A DNA stretch of 64,000 nucleotides from Bacteroides sp. Marseille-P3684 (GTDB lineage Bacteria > Bacteroidota > Bacteroidia > Bacteroidales > Bacteroidaceae), in NCBI RefSeq assembly GCF_900291465.1, contig NZ_LT985808.1, positions 3,314,670 to 3,378,669 on the forward strand. The letters run 5' to 3'. The position numbers and the translations under genes are program-made. This document shows, piece after piece, positions 43,429 to 51,594 of the stretch (its first letter is position 1; each line of letters opens with the position of its first letter). The notes under the pieces were generated by a model that made no database searches, was not told where the DNA came from, and saw only the letters and a list, made by a program, of their open reading frames with translations.

Positions 43429-44613
43429 ATGACACCGACTCCCATGCACGAGCGGCACATCGCCCGACTCATCTATAAACGCATCATCGGCACCATCACC
43501 CCGGAAGAGACCGACGAACTGGAGGCATGGCGCAAGGCAGACCCGCGCAACGAAGCGACCTACCGGCGTCTGCTCGACACCCACTTCCTGGAGCGTGAGT
43601 ACCGACGGGCGAAACACATCGATGCCCGCCGTCCGCTGGAGGACATGAAAGCACGCATCCGCCGGGAATCGCGCCCGTCGCGGTTGCGCAGACGCTGGGC
43701 AGTGTCACTGGTGGCTGCCGCCTCGCTGGCCGCCGTGATTTGCATCAGCTACTTCGGCCACTCCCCCGTGAACGATGAACTCACCCCCATCGCCCGGCAG
43801 CTGGAGCAGGCACAAATCCGGCACGGGAAGACGCAGGCGATGCTGACCCTCGCCGACGGGTCGGAAATCTCCCTGGGCGAAGACTCGGCACGCAACTCCC
43901 GCCTCATCGCCCGTCAGCGGACCGACGAACCGGAGGCTTCCCGCAAGGCACGCATCAACAAGCTGACCACTCCCCGCGGAGGAGAGTTCAAGATTATCCT
44001 GGAAGACAGCACCGAAGTGTGGCTCAACGCCGAGTCGCAGCTCATCTACCCCGAGAACTTCACCGGCTCTGAACGTCGGGTCACCGTGAAGGGGGAAGCC
44101 TACTTCAAGGTGGCAAAGGACAGCCTGCGTCCGTTCTACGTGGAGTCGGACAACATGCAGGTGCGCGTCTACGGAACGGAGTTCAACATCAACGCCTACA
44201 ACGAGGAGAACTGCATCTACACCACCCTCGTGTCGGGCAGCATTGCGCTGCGTCCCCTCAACGACACCCACGCCGAGCTGGTGCTCACACCCGGACATCA
44301 GGCGGTATTCCTGAAGAGCGACCGCTCCACCCGCGTCCGTCCGGTCGACACACGTGCCGTGACGAGCTGGCATGACGGACGGTTCTCCTTCGAGGAACTC
44401 ACCTTGCAGCAAATCATGACGACCCTCTCCCGCTGGTACAACTTCGACTTCCGGTTTGCCGACGAACGGCTCGCCTCCACCGTGTTCAAGGGGAGCGCCC
44501 CCCGCTACGCCGAACTGGCGGAAGTGCTGTCGATACTGGAAAAGAGCGGCGGCATCACCTTCCGCGTCGAAGGCAAGACCATCGTCGTGGAGCATGCGGA
44601 AGACTCCCTGTAA
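43429..44613 (+). CDS. FecR-family anti-sigma factor (no adjacent sigma gene)
   Basis: Inner-membrane anti-sigma factor of 394 aa. Cytoplasmic N-terminus (about 1-87; TPEETDELEAWRKADPRNEATYRRL is the sigma-binding type segment), one membrane helix (about 88-108), then a periplasmic FecR domain (TTPRGGEFKIILEDSTEVWLNA...VKGEAYFKVAKD..PFYVES....VYGTEFNI) and a C-terminal DUF4974 domain (FEELTLQQIMTTLSRWYNFDF). In most Bacteroides loci an ECF sigma gene precedes it and a TonB receptor with STN follows; here the flanks are a DUF4923 gene and repeats, and the nearest SusC has no STN. It may act on a distant sigma factor or be a locus remnant. Confidence 0.9.
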   Translation: MTPTPMHERHIARLIYKRIIGTITPEETDELEAWRKADPRNEATYRRLLDTHFLEREYRRAKHIDARRPLEDMKARIRRESRPSRLRRRWAVSLVAAASLAAVICISYFGHSPVNDELTPIARQLEQAQIRHGKTQAMLTLADGSEISLGEDSARNSRLIARQRTDEPEASRKARINKLTTPRGGEFKIILEDSTEVWLNAESQLIYPENFTGSERRVTVKGEAYFKVAKDSLRPFYVESDNMQVRVYGTEFNINAYNEENCIYTTLVSGSIALRPLNDTHAELVLTPGHQAVFLKSDRSTRVRPVDTRAVTSWHDGRFSFEELTLQQIMTTLSRWYNFDFRFADERLASTVFKGSAPRYAELAEVLSILEKSGGITFRVEGKTIVVEHAEDSL

Positions 44614-44704
44614 AAACCGACTTTCATCCGACAGTTGCATCGTCCAACCCTATCCGACTCAGGGACTTGCAGACAAGACTGACAGTACCCTCCTGCGGGA
44701 CTGT

Positions 44705-44836
44705 TGGTTCCATGCGCTTGGGACTTCGAGTTCCACGGCTTGGGACTCCGAGTTCCACGGCTTGGGACTTCGAGTTCCAAAGCCTGGAACTCCGAGTTCC
44801 AGAGCCTGGGACTGTCAGTTCCACGCCGTGGAACTC
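44705..44836. repeat. Array of six 22-bp inverted-repeat units
   Basis: Units start at 44705, 44727, 44749, 44771, 44793 and 44815. Each is itself an inverted repeat of the form GAGTTCC...GG(A/G)ACTC; the unit at 44771 is perfect (GAGTTCCA, 5 nt, TGGAACTC). The period is 22 bp, the same as that of the AAACAATATTGTTT arrays, with an unrelated sequence. It lies about 90 bp past the fecR stop codon. From 44614 to 44704 nothing else was recognised. Confidence 0.85.
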
Positions 44837-44915
44837 AGAGCGTCTTGCCCGTCAGGCAAAAACGAGATAAGCAGGGAGCGGTCAGCGGCAGCGCATCCGC
44901 ACGAAGACAAAAGAA

Positions 44916-44960
44916 AGAAGGGAAACCAACATCTCCTCCCGGAGTGATGGCTTCCCTTCT
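44916..44960 (-). terminator. Hairpin, terminator-like on the minus strand
   Basis: AGAAGGGAA(A)CCA (44916-44928) pairs with TGGCTTCCCTTCT (44948-44960), with an inner CTCC/GGAG stem. On the minus strand it is followed by TTCTTTTGT, so it reads best as the end of a leftward transcript. It might also close the fecR transcript. Confidence 0.55.
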
Positions 44961-45338
44961 TCATGAACAGGACATGAACCCTTTCCTTTTTAAGCTATTA
45001 TTAACACAAAGTCCCTTTCAACATCTCTTCAAGAGAGATTCGAAATCGCATTCTCGCTCTCTATACATTCACCTTTTTCGCCTCTTCTACATATTCCTTA
45101 ACTGTCAAGCTGTGCTTTGGAAAAATGGAAGAGGGCAATCACGCCTGACTTCCCTCTCTCTAGAAAAACAACCCTAAAACTAAATAAAACCTATCGAAAA
45201 ACTCTAGGCATTGGTATCAAACTATCATATCTGTTCATTATATATATATATCATCTTTCCCTTTCTACAGCTGCAAAGGTAGGCGGGTTTCCCGGGAAAT
45301 AATAATACAATCTTATCCAATTCTAATACTTTCTTATC
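44961..45338. other. AT-rich intergenic region with a possible minus-strand promoter
   Basis: No ORF with coding character. A minus-strand TACCTTTG (45274-45281) fits the -7 box, and the hairpin at 44916-44960 could be its terminator, which would give an RNA of about 350 nt. No TTG lies at the right distance. A (TA)n run (45239-45250) is next to it. The sequence does not match tmRNA, RNase P or SRP RNA features that I know. Confidence 0.3.
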
Positions 45339-45550
45339 AAAGTTTAACCCAAATCGGTCATTAGACTTTGAGTAGATTGTCCGCATCTGTCCCGCAGCTT
45401 GTTTCTCGTTTGGGTGAAGACGTAGCGGGCTACGTCGAGACAAAACGAGGAAGAAGATGCCGACAGAGGGGAACAAGATGCTCAAAGAGCTTGCCTTTTG
45501 AAACGGAGAGAACTTGGAGCGGTCTAATGACCGATTTGGGTTTAAACCTT
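45339..45550. repeat. About 210-bp imperfect palindromic element
   Basis: The outer arms 45339-45365 and 45522-45550 are inverted copies (GGTCATTAGAC/GTCTAATGACC, with AACCCAAATC/GATTTGGGTT). Inside, CTTTGAG (45366-45372) mirrors CTCAAAG (45481-45487), and the centre is a near-perfect 18-bp palindrome, GACGTAGCGGGCTACGTC (45418-45435). One arm carries an extra 34 bp (45488-45521). It could be a non-autonomous inverted-repeat (MITE-like) element or a very large RNA hairpin. It lies 43 bp past the araC-like stop codon. Confidence 0.8.
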
Positions 45551-45593
45551 AGTGGGGCAAGAAGACTGTTCCGGACGGTCCTTCTGGAGGCGT

Positions 45594-46472
45594 CTAGACG
45601 ATCACTTTCTGCTTGCGGTAGTTCTCCCGGTACTCCTTGGGCGAACAGTGTTTGTTCTTCTTGAAGATGCGATTGAAGTTTGACAGATTGTTAAATCCGC
45701 ATTGGAAGCAGACTTCGGCGACAGGAAGTCGCGAGTCGACCAGCAGACGGGAGGCATGGTCCAGGCGCAACGTTATCAAATAGTCAGAAAAGGTCTGTCC
45801 GGTAATCTGGCGGAAGAAGCGGCTGAAAGAGACTTCGGTCATGCCCACCATGTCTGCCAGCGTCGACAGACGGATTTCGTCCTTATAATGCTCTTCCACA
45901 TAGTCTTGTACTTTATTGATGCGCACCGAGTCGACCACGTGACGGATGCGGGCGAACGATTCGCTCGACAAAACTTTCGCCTGATGGTCCTGTGACAGTT
46001 CGTAGAGGATGACCATGAAACGGACGACGGCATAGAAACCCGGGGTCGCAGCCGCCAGCTCATAGAGCATGGGACGCACTTTGGCAACGATGTCCGCCGA
46101 GAACGACAGGCCGCACCGGGCACGTTCGAGCATGGAAAGGATGGAGCGGAAATGGGTCTTGCGCGTGAACGCACCGTCAAAGAGGTCGGAGGAGAAATGG
46201 ATGGTTATCTCGCGCACATCGGTCGACGTACACTGATAGCGTTCCCAGACGTGCTCCAGGTCCTGCCCGGTGATGAGCACCAGGTCATAGTCGCCCAGGG
46301 TCTCCATCGAGTCGCCCACGATGCGCCGCGCACCGGCACCGTGCTCCGTGAAGTTCAGTTCGTAGTCGGCATGGCAGTGGATGGGGTACGGAAGGAGCTT
46401 GTTGTAGCGGTCGGAGATGTAGAAACAGTCTTCCGCCGAGAGTTGGGTGTCAACTTGTGAGTTCAGTTTCAT
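45594..46472 (-). CDS. AraC-family transcriptional regulator
   Basis: DNA-binding regulator of 292 aa. The N-terminal half looks like a cupin ligand-sensing domain (LPYPIHCHADYELNFTEHGAG and GDSMETLGDYDLVLITGQDLEHVW). The C-terminal third (about 190-288) is the double helix-turn-helix: VQDYVEEHYKDEIRLSTLADMVGMTEVSFSRFFRQITGQTF, then LDHASRLLVDSRLPVAEVCFQCGFNNLSNFNRIFKKNKHCSPKEYR. It starts 30 bp after the DUF4435 stop, so the three genes 48365-45594 seem to be one operon. It may control that operon or a sugar response; the domain cannot tell which. Confidence 0.9.
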   Translation of the reverse strand: MKLNSQVDTQLSAEDCFYISDRYNKLLPYPIHCHADYELNFTEHGAGARRIVGDSMETLGDYDLVLITGQDLEHVWERYQCTSTDVREITIHFSSDLFDGAFTRKTHFRSILSMLERARCGLSFSADIVAKVRPMLYELAAATPGFYAVVRFMVILYELSQDHQAKVLSSESFARIRHVVDSVRINKVQDYVEEHYKDEIRLSTLADMVGMTEVSFSRFFRQITGQTFSDYLITLRLDHASRLLVDSRLPVAEVCFQCGFNNLSNFNRIFKKNKHCSPKEYRENYRKQKVIV

Positions 46473-46502
46473 GATACATCGGTTAAGGTCAACGACGACG
46501 GC

Positions 46503-47504
46503 TCAGCGCTCCATGTGTTCCAGGAAAGTGGCAATCCGCCGGCGTATCCGTTCGTAGAACGGGGAGTCTTTGTAGTAGGTATGCTTCCGAATCACCTGGT
46601 CCACCCCGCTCTGGCTGCGCTGGTAACAGGTCAGCTCGTTCTGGAACTGGATGTCATGTTCGGCAAGGTCCCTGATTTCATTCTCACGCTCCCGTCTCAG
46701 GATGACACAGAGCGGGGCGAGTATCTTCAGCACCACATTGTCCATGATGTGGTGTCCCTGGATGAAGAGGTAGGTGTTGTCGGGAGTCACTCCCAGTCCG
46801 CGCATCTCCTTCTTCAGGGCTTCGATTTCGCGCAGCGCCTTCGGGTAGTCGTGCTCCAGCCGGTGCAGCTTCTGGTTCACCCGACGCTCCATCCGTTGCA
46901 GGGCGACTTCCAGGTGGTAGACACTCACCTTGTCGAGGCGCACCACCTCGCAGAAGTCCAGCAGGGAGAACACGCCGGGACGGTGTTTGCGATAGAACCA
47001 CACGGACCACACGAAGAGCGGATAGGCGATGCGCGAGTACATCCGCATGAACTCTTCGAGGTCGATAATCTCGCGGTCGTTGAGCGTCGCCATGACACAC
47101 ACCTCATGCAGCGCACCGGCATAGCAGAGGTAGTTCTCGATGGCGTAGGTATAGGTCTGGAAGACGAAGCGGTTCTGGTTTATCATGCGCGACGTGGAGG
47201 TGGCACCCTGCAGCAGGTAGTCGTAGTCGCTGTCGACGCAGGCTATCATGTTCTGTCCCAGTTGCTCGCCCAGATTGTTCATCAGCACCGACTTCTTGCC
47301 TTTCGCCAGGGAGGTGGATGAGGGGAGCATCACTTGGAAATAGAGGCGGTCGTTCTCAAACTCATTGAGCAACGTACGCCAGAAGAACACATCGTCGTAA
47401 CTCTCCACGTAGGCGACAATCTTCCGCCGTGCCTGTTTCGGGCGCAGACGGTTGGCAGCCTCCACGTAGAGGGAGTTGAGATTTTGGGCAAGACGTTTAC
47501 TCAT
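46503..47504 (-). CDS. DUF4435 (TOPRIM-nuclease-like) protein, partner of AAA ATPase
   Basis: Protein of 333 aa. N-terminal TOPRIM-like features of DUF4435: IVAYVESYDDVFFW (Glu34), MIACVDSDYDYLL (Asp91 and Asp93) and YAIENYLCYAG (Glu123). These acidic residues would bind Mg2+ for nucleic-acid cleavage. The C-terminal part (about 170-333) is helical and charged. It begins 33 bp after the ATPase stop. In PARIS-type phage defence, a DUF4435 nuclease (AriB) is held by an ABC-type ATPase (AriA); the same pairing here suggests a related system, though the ATPase is shorter than usual. Confidence 0.8.
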   Translation of the reverse strand: MSKRLAQNLNSLYVEAANRLRPKQARRKIVAYVESYDDVFFWRTLLNEFENDRLYFQVMLPSSTSLAKGKKSVLMNNLGEQLGQNMIACVDSDYDYLLQGATSTSRMINQNRFVFQTYTYAIENYLCYAGALHEVCVMATLNDREIIDLEEFMRMYSRIAYPLFVWSVWFYRKHRPGVFSLLDFCEVVRLDKVSVYHLEVALQRMERRVNQKLHRLEHDYPKALREIEALKKEMRGLGVTPDNTYLFIQGHHIMDNVVLKILAPLCVILRRERENEIRDLAEHDIQFQNELTCYQRSQSGVDQVIRKHTYYKDSPFYERIRRRIATFLEHMER

Positions 47505-47537
47505 GGTACATATATAATAAGGTATAGGGATAAAGTG

Positions 47538-48365
47538 TCACTGTTGGGTGATGTCGCTCACCTCCGTCACGGCATCCATCCATCCGTCCATGATGACGGC
47601 AGGCGAATGGGTGGTCAGGATAATCTGCACGTTCGGGTTCAGCTCGCGGATGAGCTTGATGAGCTGCTGCTGCCATTCGATGTGGAGGGAGATTTCCGGC
47701 TCGTCCATGAAGAGGGCGAAGGGCTGCCCGTCCTGTACGAGCACCGTCAGCAGAATGACCAGAATCTGTTTCTCTCCCGACGAGAGCTGGTAGGGATGCA
47801 GCTCGTCGCCATCCTGCTCGATGAGTATCTCGTTGCTCTTGCGGTTGATTTTCTTGCCGGTCTCGCTGAAGAGGGAGTCAATCATGTCCTGGAACTTCCG
47901 TTTGGGGACGGACGCCTCCGTCGCCTTCCGCTGGCTCTCGGGCGTCCCCTCGGTCAGCAGCTCGATGATGCGGTTGCCGATGTTCACCTGATAGTCGAGG
48001 TAGCGGCGTTGCAGCCGGTAGAGCTGCCAGTCAAGCTCCGTGCGCACATTCACGTCCGTCACCTTCTGCATCAGCCCGGCATTGAGCAGCGGACGGTCAA
48101 AACTACGGATGACATCAAAACGGATGTAGGACGCGTCTTCGGGGGAAAAGACGAAACGGACGTTCTCCGGCAGAATCTGTTTGTCAAGTTCTCCGCCGGA
48201 GAGCAGGTGAAGCACATGGACAGCCTGGTTGACGATGGTGCTCTTCCCGATGCCGTTGATGCCGCTCAGGATATTCACGTCGGGACGCAAGTCCCAGGCA
48301 ATGTTCTTCCATCCCCAGATGCCCTTGATTTCAATACGCTTGATGTAATCGGCTTGTTTGCTCAT
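47538..48365 (-). CDS. ABC-type AAA ATPase, PARIS/AriA-like partner of DUF4435
   Basis: ATPase of 275 aa. The start at 48365 (MSKQADYIKR) is chosen because the longer frame covers the -7 box TATCTTTG (48404-48411). Walker A GINGIGKST (35-43), ABC signature LSSGEKQ (194-200), Walker B ALFMDEPE (217-224) and H-loop TTHSP (251-255) are all intact, in the order of the SMC/ABC-like ATPases used as sensors in defence systems. The middle segment (about 60-180) is helical and charged. It is much shorter than typical AriA proteins (about 400 aa or more by my recollection). The genes AAA, DUF4435 and araC follow each other with 30-33 bp gaps. Confidence 0.85.
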   Translation of the reverse strand: MSKQADYIKRIEIKGIWGWKNIAWDLRPDVNILSGINGIGKSTIVNQAVHVLHLLSGGELDKQILPENVRFVFSPEDASYIRFDVIRSFDRPLLNAGLMQKVTDVNVRTELDWQLYRLQRRYLDYQVNIGNRIIELLTEGTPESQRKATEASVPKRKFQDMIDSLFSETGKKINRKSNEILIEQDGDELHPYQLSSGEKQILVILLTVLVQDGQPFALFMDEPEISLHIEWQQQLIKLIRELNPNVQIILTTHSPAVIMDGWMDAVTEVSDITQQ

Positions 48366-48550
48366 GGTATGCTCCTTTCGAATGATAAAGTTTGTTGTCA
48401 AAGCAAAGATAAGGAAATCTCACTAAAGCGGTTGCCTGTCGCTTTATTATTTTTCAAGAAAACAGACGAGAAAAAAAGAGCGGCAATCCTGCCTGCCCGA
48501 ACGGGGATTAACCGTACCTTTGCACGTCAAACCAATATCTGATTCATCGT

Positions 48551-49477
48551 ATGAAAAGTAAAAACTACACCGGACATATCTGCATGCTGATTGCCAGCAC
48601 AGCCTGGGGACTGATGTCGCCCATCGGGAAAGACGTCATGAGTACTGAAATCACAGCCTTGTCGCTTGCCACCTTCCGCATGGTGGGTGCAGCGCTCTGC
48701 TTCTGGATTGCTTCCCTCTTCACGAAGCGCGAGGAAGTGAAGCCGCACGACCTGATGCTGCTGTTCTTTGCCGCCCTGTTCGCCATCGTGTTCAACCAGG
48801 GCATGTACATCTTCGGACTGTCGCTCACCTCGCCCATCGACGCTTCCATCATCACCACCACGGCACCCATCGCCACGCTGATTCTTGCCGCCATCTTCCT
48901 GCACGAGCCCATCACCGGCAAAAAGCTGGGCGGCGTGTTCCTCGGTGCCATCGGTGCGCTCATCATGATTATCGGAAGCAACTCCACCAACGGCACCCAC
49001 AACAGCAACGCGTTGGGCGACTTCCTCTGCTTCATTGCCCAGGTGAGCTTTGCCGCCTACCTGACCTTCTTCAAGGGGCTCGCCTCGAAATATCACCCCA
49101 TCACGTGCATGAAGTGGATGTTCACCTATGCCGCCATCTGCTTCATCCCCTTCTCCTACAGCGAGGTGTCGGCAATCCCCTTTACCGAGATTTCCGCCCG
49201 GACGTGGGGTGAGACCGCCTTCGTCGTCGTGGGTGCCACGTTCATGACCTTCCTGCTGCTGATGAACGCACAGAAGGTGTTGCGCCCGACGGTACTCAGC
49301 ATGTACAACTACACACAGCCCATTGTGGCATCCATCGTGTCCGTCCTCATCGGCATCGGCACCTTCGGCTGGACCAAAGGCGTGGCTGTGGTGCTGGTCT
49401 TTGCCGGCGTATACCTGGTGACCCAGAGCAAGTCCCGCGCACAGATGCTGAAAGAGATGGAGGAAAAGGGCTCCTGA
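48551..49477 (+). CDS. EamA/DMT-family transporter
   Basis: Inner-membrane protein of 308 aa with ten predicted helices in two five-helix halves, as in the drug/metabolite transporter superfamily. The first half has TAWGLMSPIGKDVMS and FRMVGAALCFWIASL; its fifth helix ends the EPITGKKLGGVFLGAIGALIMI segment typical of EamA. The second repeat ends with VLIGIGTFGWTKGVAVVLVFAGVYLV. The substrate (amino acids, other metabolites or drugs) cannot be read from the sequence. A TACCTTTG -7 box at 48515-48522 serves it. It ends 48 bp before the helicase gene. Confidence 0.9.
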   Translation: MKSKNYTGHICMLIASTAWGLMSPIGKDVMSTEITALSLATFRMVGAALCFWIASLFTKREEVKPHDLMLLFFAALFAIVFNQGMYIFGLSLTSPIDASIITTTAPIATLILAAIFLHEPITGKKLGGVFLGAIGALIMIIGSNSTNGTHNSNALGDFLCFIAQVSFAAYLTFFKGLASKYHPITCMKWMFTYAAICFIPFSYSEVSAIPFTEISARTWGETAFVVVGATFMTFLLLMNAQKVLRPTVLSMYNYTQPIVASIVSVLIGIGTFGWTKGVAVVLVFAGVYLVTQSKSRAQMLKEMEEKGS

Positions 49478-49525
49478 GGCCCCGTCCGCTCCCTCCTGCC
49501 TGTCAACTTAACACCCTGAAGCCTT

Positions 49526-51400
49526 ATGCCCTCCTCCCCCATTCTGGAACTGCAACGGCAGTATGAACTGCTGGAAATGGAATACAACCACGAGAAAGAG
49601 CTCTTTCTCCAGCAAGCCGACCGCACGGACCTCGACAAGAAGGTGCGCCGCGGCATCTGCTGGTTCCCCCTGTCGGCGGGAAGGAGCTACTACAACTCGC
49701 TCAACCAATATGTCGTCGAGGTGTTCCGCACGGAGAACACCGACGTCGACCACCACTTCGAGTTCGGGCGTCCCGTGATGTTCTTTGACGCCGACACCGT
49801 CAACGGACAGACCCGCAACCTCCCCTTCACCGGCACGGTAAACTATGTCGATGAAGACCGCATGGTCGTCATCCTGCCGGGTCCCGAGGCGCTGGCTTCC
49901 CTGCAAGGCGCCCTCCGCCTCGGCGTACAGCTCAGCTTCGACGAGAACATCTTCAAGCTGATGTTCGCCTCGCTGCGTGCCGTGATGAATGACAAGAACG
50001 GACGGCTCGCCGAACTGCGCGACATCTTCCACGGGACACGTCCGGCGGGTGAGCTGACGTTCACTCCCCTGCGCTTCCCCTGGCTGAACAGTACACAGGA
50101 GAGTGCGGTGAACAAGGTGCTCCGCGCCAAGGACGTCGCCATCGTCCACGGTCCTCCCGGAACAGGAAAGACCACGACCCTGGTCGAAGCCATCTACGAA
50201 ACCCTCCACCGCGAGAATCAGGTGCTCGTGTGCGCCCAAAGCAACATGGCTGTCGACTGGATTTCGGAGAAGCTGGTCGACCGCGGTATCCCCGTGCTCC
50301 GCATCGGCAATCCCGTCCGCGTGAATGACAAGATGCTGTCATTCACCTACGAACGACGCTTCGAGGCACATCCCGACTACCCCCTGCTGCACAGCATCCG
50401 CCGCGCCATCCGTCAGCTTTACGACACCTCGCGCAAGGGACGGTCGGAGAGCGTCCGCCAGAAAATCAACTCCCTGCGCGACCGTGCCGACGAGCTGGAA
50501 GTGCGCATCCAGGAATCACTCTTCAACGAGGCACGCGTCATAGCCTGTACGCTGACGGGGGCTGCCAGCAAGCTACTCTTCCGCCACCGTTTTGCCACCC
50601 TCTTCATCGACGAAGCGGCACAAGCACTGGAAGCCGCCTGCTGGATTGCCATCCGCAAAGCCAACCGCGTCATCCTTGCAGGCGACCACTGCCAGCTTCC
50701 GCCCGTAGTGACCTGCTACGAAGCCATGAAGGGAGGACTGGCACAGACGCTGATGCAGAAGATTGTGCGCAACAAGCCCGACTGTGTCTCCCTGCTGAAG
50801 GTGCAATACCGGATGAACGACGCCATCATGCGCTTCTCTTCCGACTGGTTCTACCACGGCGAGGTGCGTTCCGCCCCTGAAGTGAAGTACCGCGGCATCC
50901 TCGACTACGACACGCCGATGGTGTGGGTCAACACCGAGATGGAAGATGCGGCGGAGGAGTTCGTGGAACGCAGCTTCGGACGCATCAACAAGGCGGAAGC
51001 CGAACTGACCCTCAGCTCCCTGGAAGCCTACCTCACGAAAATCGGCAAGCAACGCATCCTCGACGAACGCATAGACATCGGCGTCATCTCTCCCTACCAG
51101 GCACAGGTACACTACCTGCGGCAACAGCTGAAGAAGCGTGCCTTCTTCGCCCCCTACAAGCATCTCATCACGGTGAACACCGTCGACGGCTTCCAGGGAC
51201 AGGAGCGCGACGTGATTGTCATCAGCCTGGTGCGCGCCAACGAGAAAGGCGAGATAGGCTTCCTGAACGACCTGCGCCGCATGAACGTTGCCATCACCCG
51301 CGCACGGATGAAGCTCATCATCCTGGGCAACGCCGACACGCTGACACGACATCCGTTCTACAAGCGGCTTTATGAGTATATTTCAACATTGGAAGCGTAA
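49526..51400 (+). CDS. SF1 (Upf1/IGHMBP2-like) AAA helicase
   Basis: Predicted superfamily 1B nucleic-acid helicase of 624 aa. Motifs in order: Walker A VHGPPGTGKTTTLVEA (about 210-225), motif Ia VCAQSNMAVDW, Walker B FIDEAAQALEA, motif III GDHCQLPPVV, motif IV QYRMNDAIM, motif V NTVDGFQGQERDVIVISLVR and motif VI RRMNVAITRARMKLIILGN. The N-terminal 200 residues form the beta-barrel-containing region seen in Upf1-like bacterial proteins. No nuclease domain is fused. Bacteroides members are core proteins of uncertain role, possibly in DNA repair or RNA processing. Confidence 0.93.
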   Translation: MPSSPILELQRQYELLEMEYNHEKELFLQQADRTDLDKKVRRGICWFPLSAGRSYYNSLNQYVVEVFRTENTDVDHHFEFGRPVMFFDADTVNGQTRNLPFTGTVNYVDEDRMVVILPGPEALASLQGALRLGVQLSFDENIFKLMFASLRAVMNDKNGRLAELRDIFHGTRPAGELTFTPLRFPWLNSTQESAVNKVLRAKDVAIVHGPPGTGKTTTLVEAIYETLHRENQVLVCAQSNMAVDWISEKLVDRGIPVLRIGNPVRVNDKMLSFTYERRFEAHPDYPLLHSIRRAIRQLYDTSRKGRSESVRQKINSLRDRADELEVRIQESLFNEARVIACTLTGAASKLLFRHRFATLFIDEAAQALEAACWIAIRKANRVILAGDHCQLPPVVTCYEAMKGGLAQTLMQKIVRNKPDCVSLLKVQYRMNDAIMRFSSDWFYHGEVRSAPEVKYRGILDYDTPMVWVNTEMEDAAEEFVERSFGRINKAEAELTLSSLEAYLTKIGKQRILDERIDIGVISPYQAQVHYLRQQLKKRAFFAPYKHLITVNTVDGFQGQERDVIVISLVRANEKGEIGFLNDLRRMNVAITRARMKLIILGNADTLTRHPFYKRLYEYISTLEA

Positions 51401-51416
51401 GATTTTACAACGTTTC

Positions 51417-51448
51417 TTTGGGAGACGCGATTCAATTCGCTATTTTTG
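51417..51448 (+). promoter_or_regulatory. Promoter of etfBA-acyl-CoA dehydrogenase operon
   Basis: TTTG (51417-51420), 20 bp, TATTTTTG (51441-51448): exact Bacteroidetes promoter form. The start codon of etfB is about 150 bp downstream, so the leader is long. Confidence 0.75.
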
Positions 51449-51594
51449 CCGCTGTCTATAAGTGTAATAAGGCACCCAAAACTAAGAAGGAACATCCTCC
51501 GGACCTCCACACCGCAGACCGGCCGTCGGGCTGGCATTGCCGGCGGAGCTCCGTGAACAAGCTATTAATTCACTAATACCAAAAATAAACGAAC

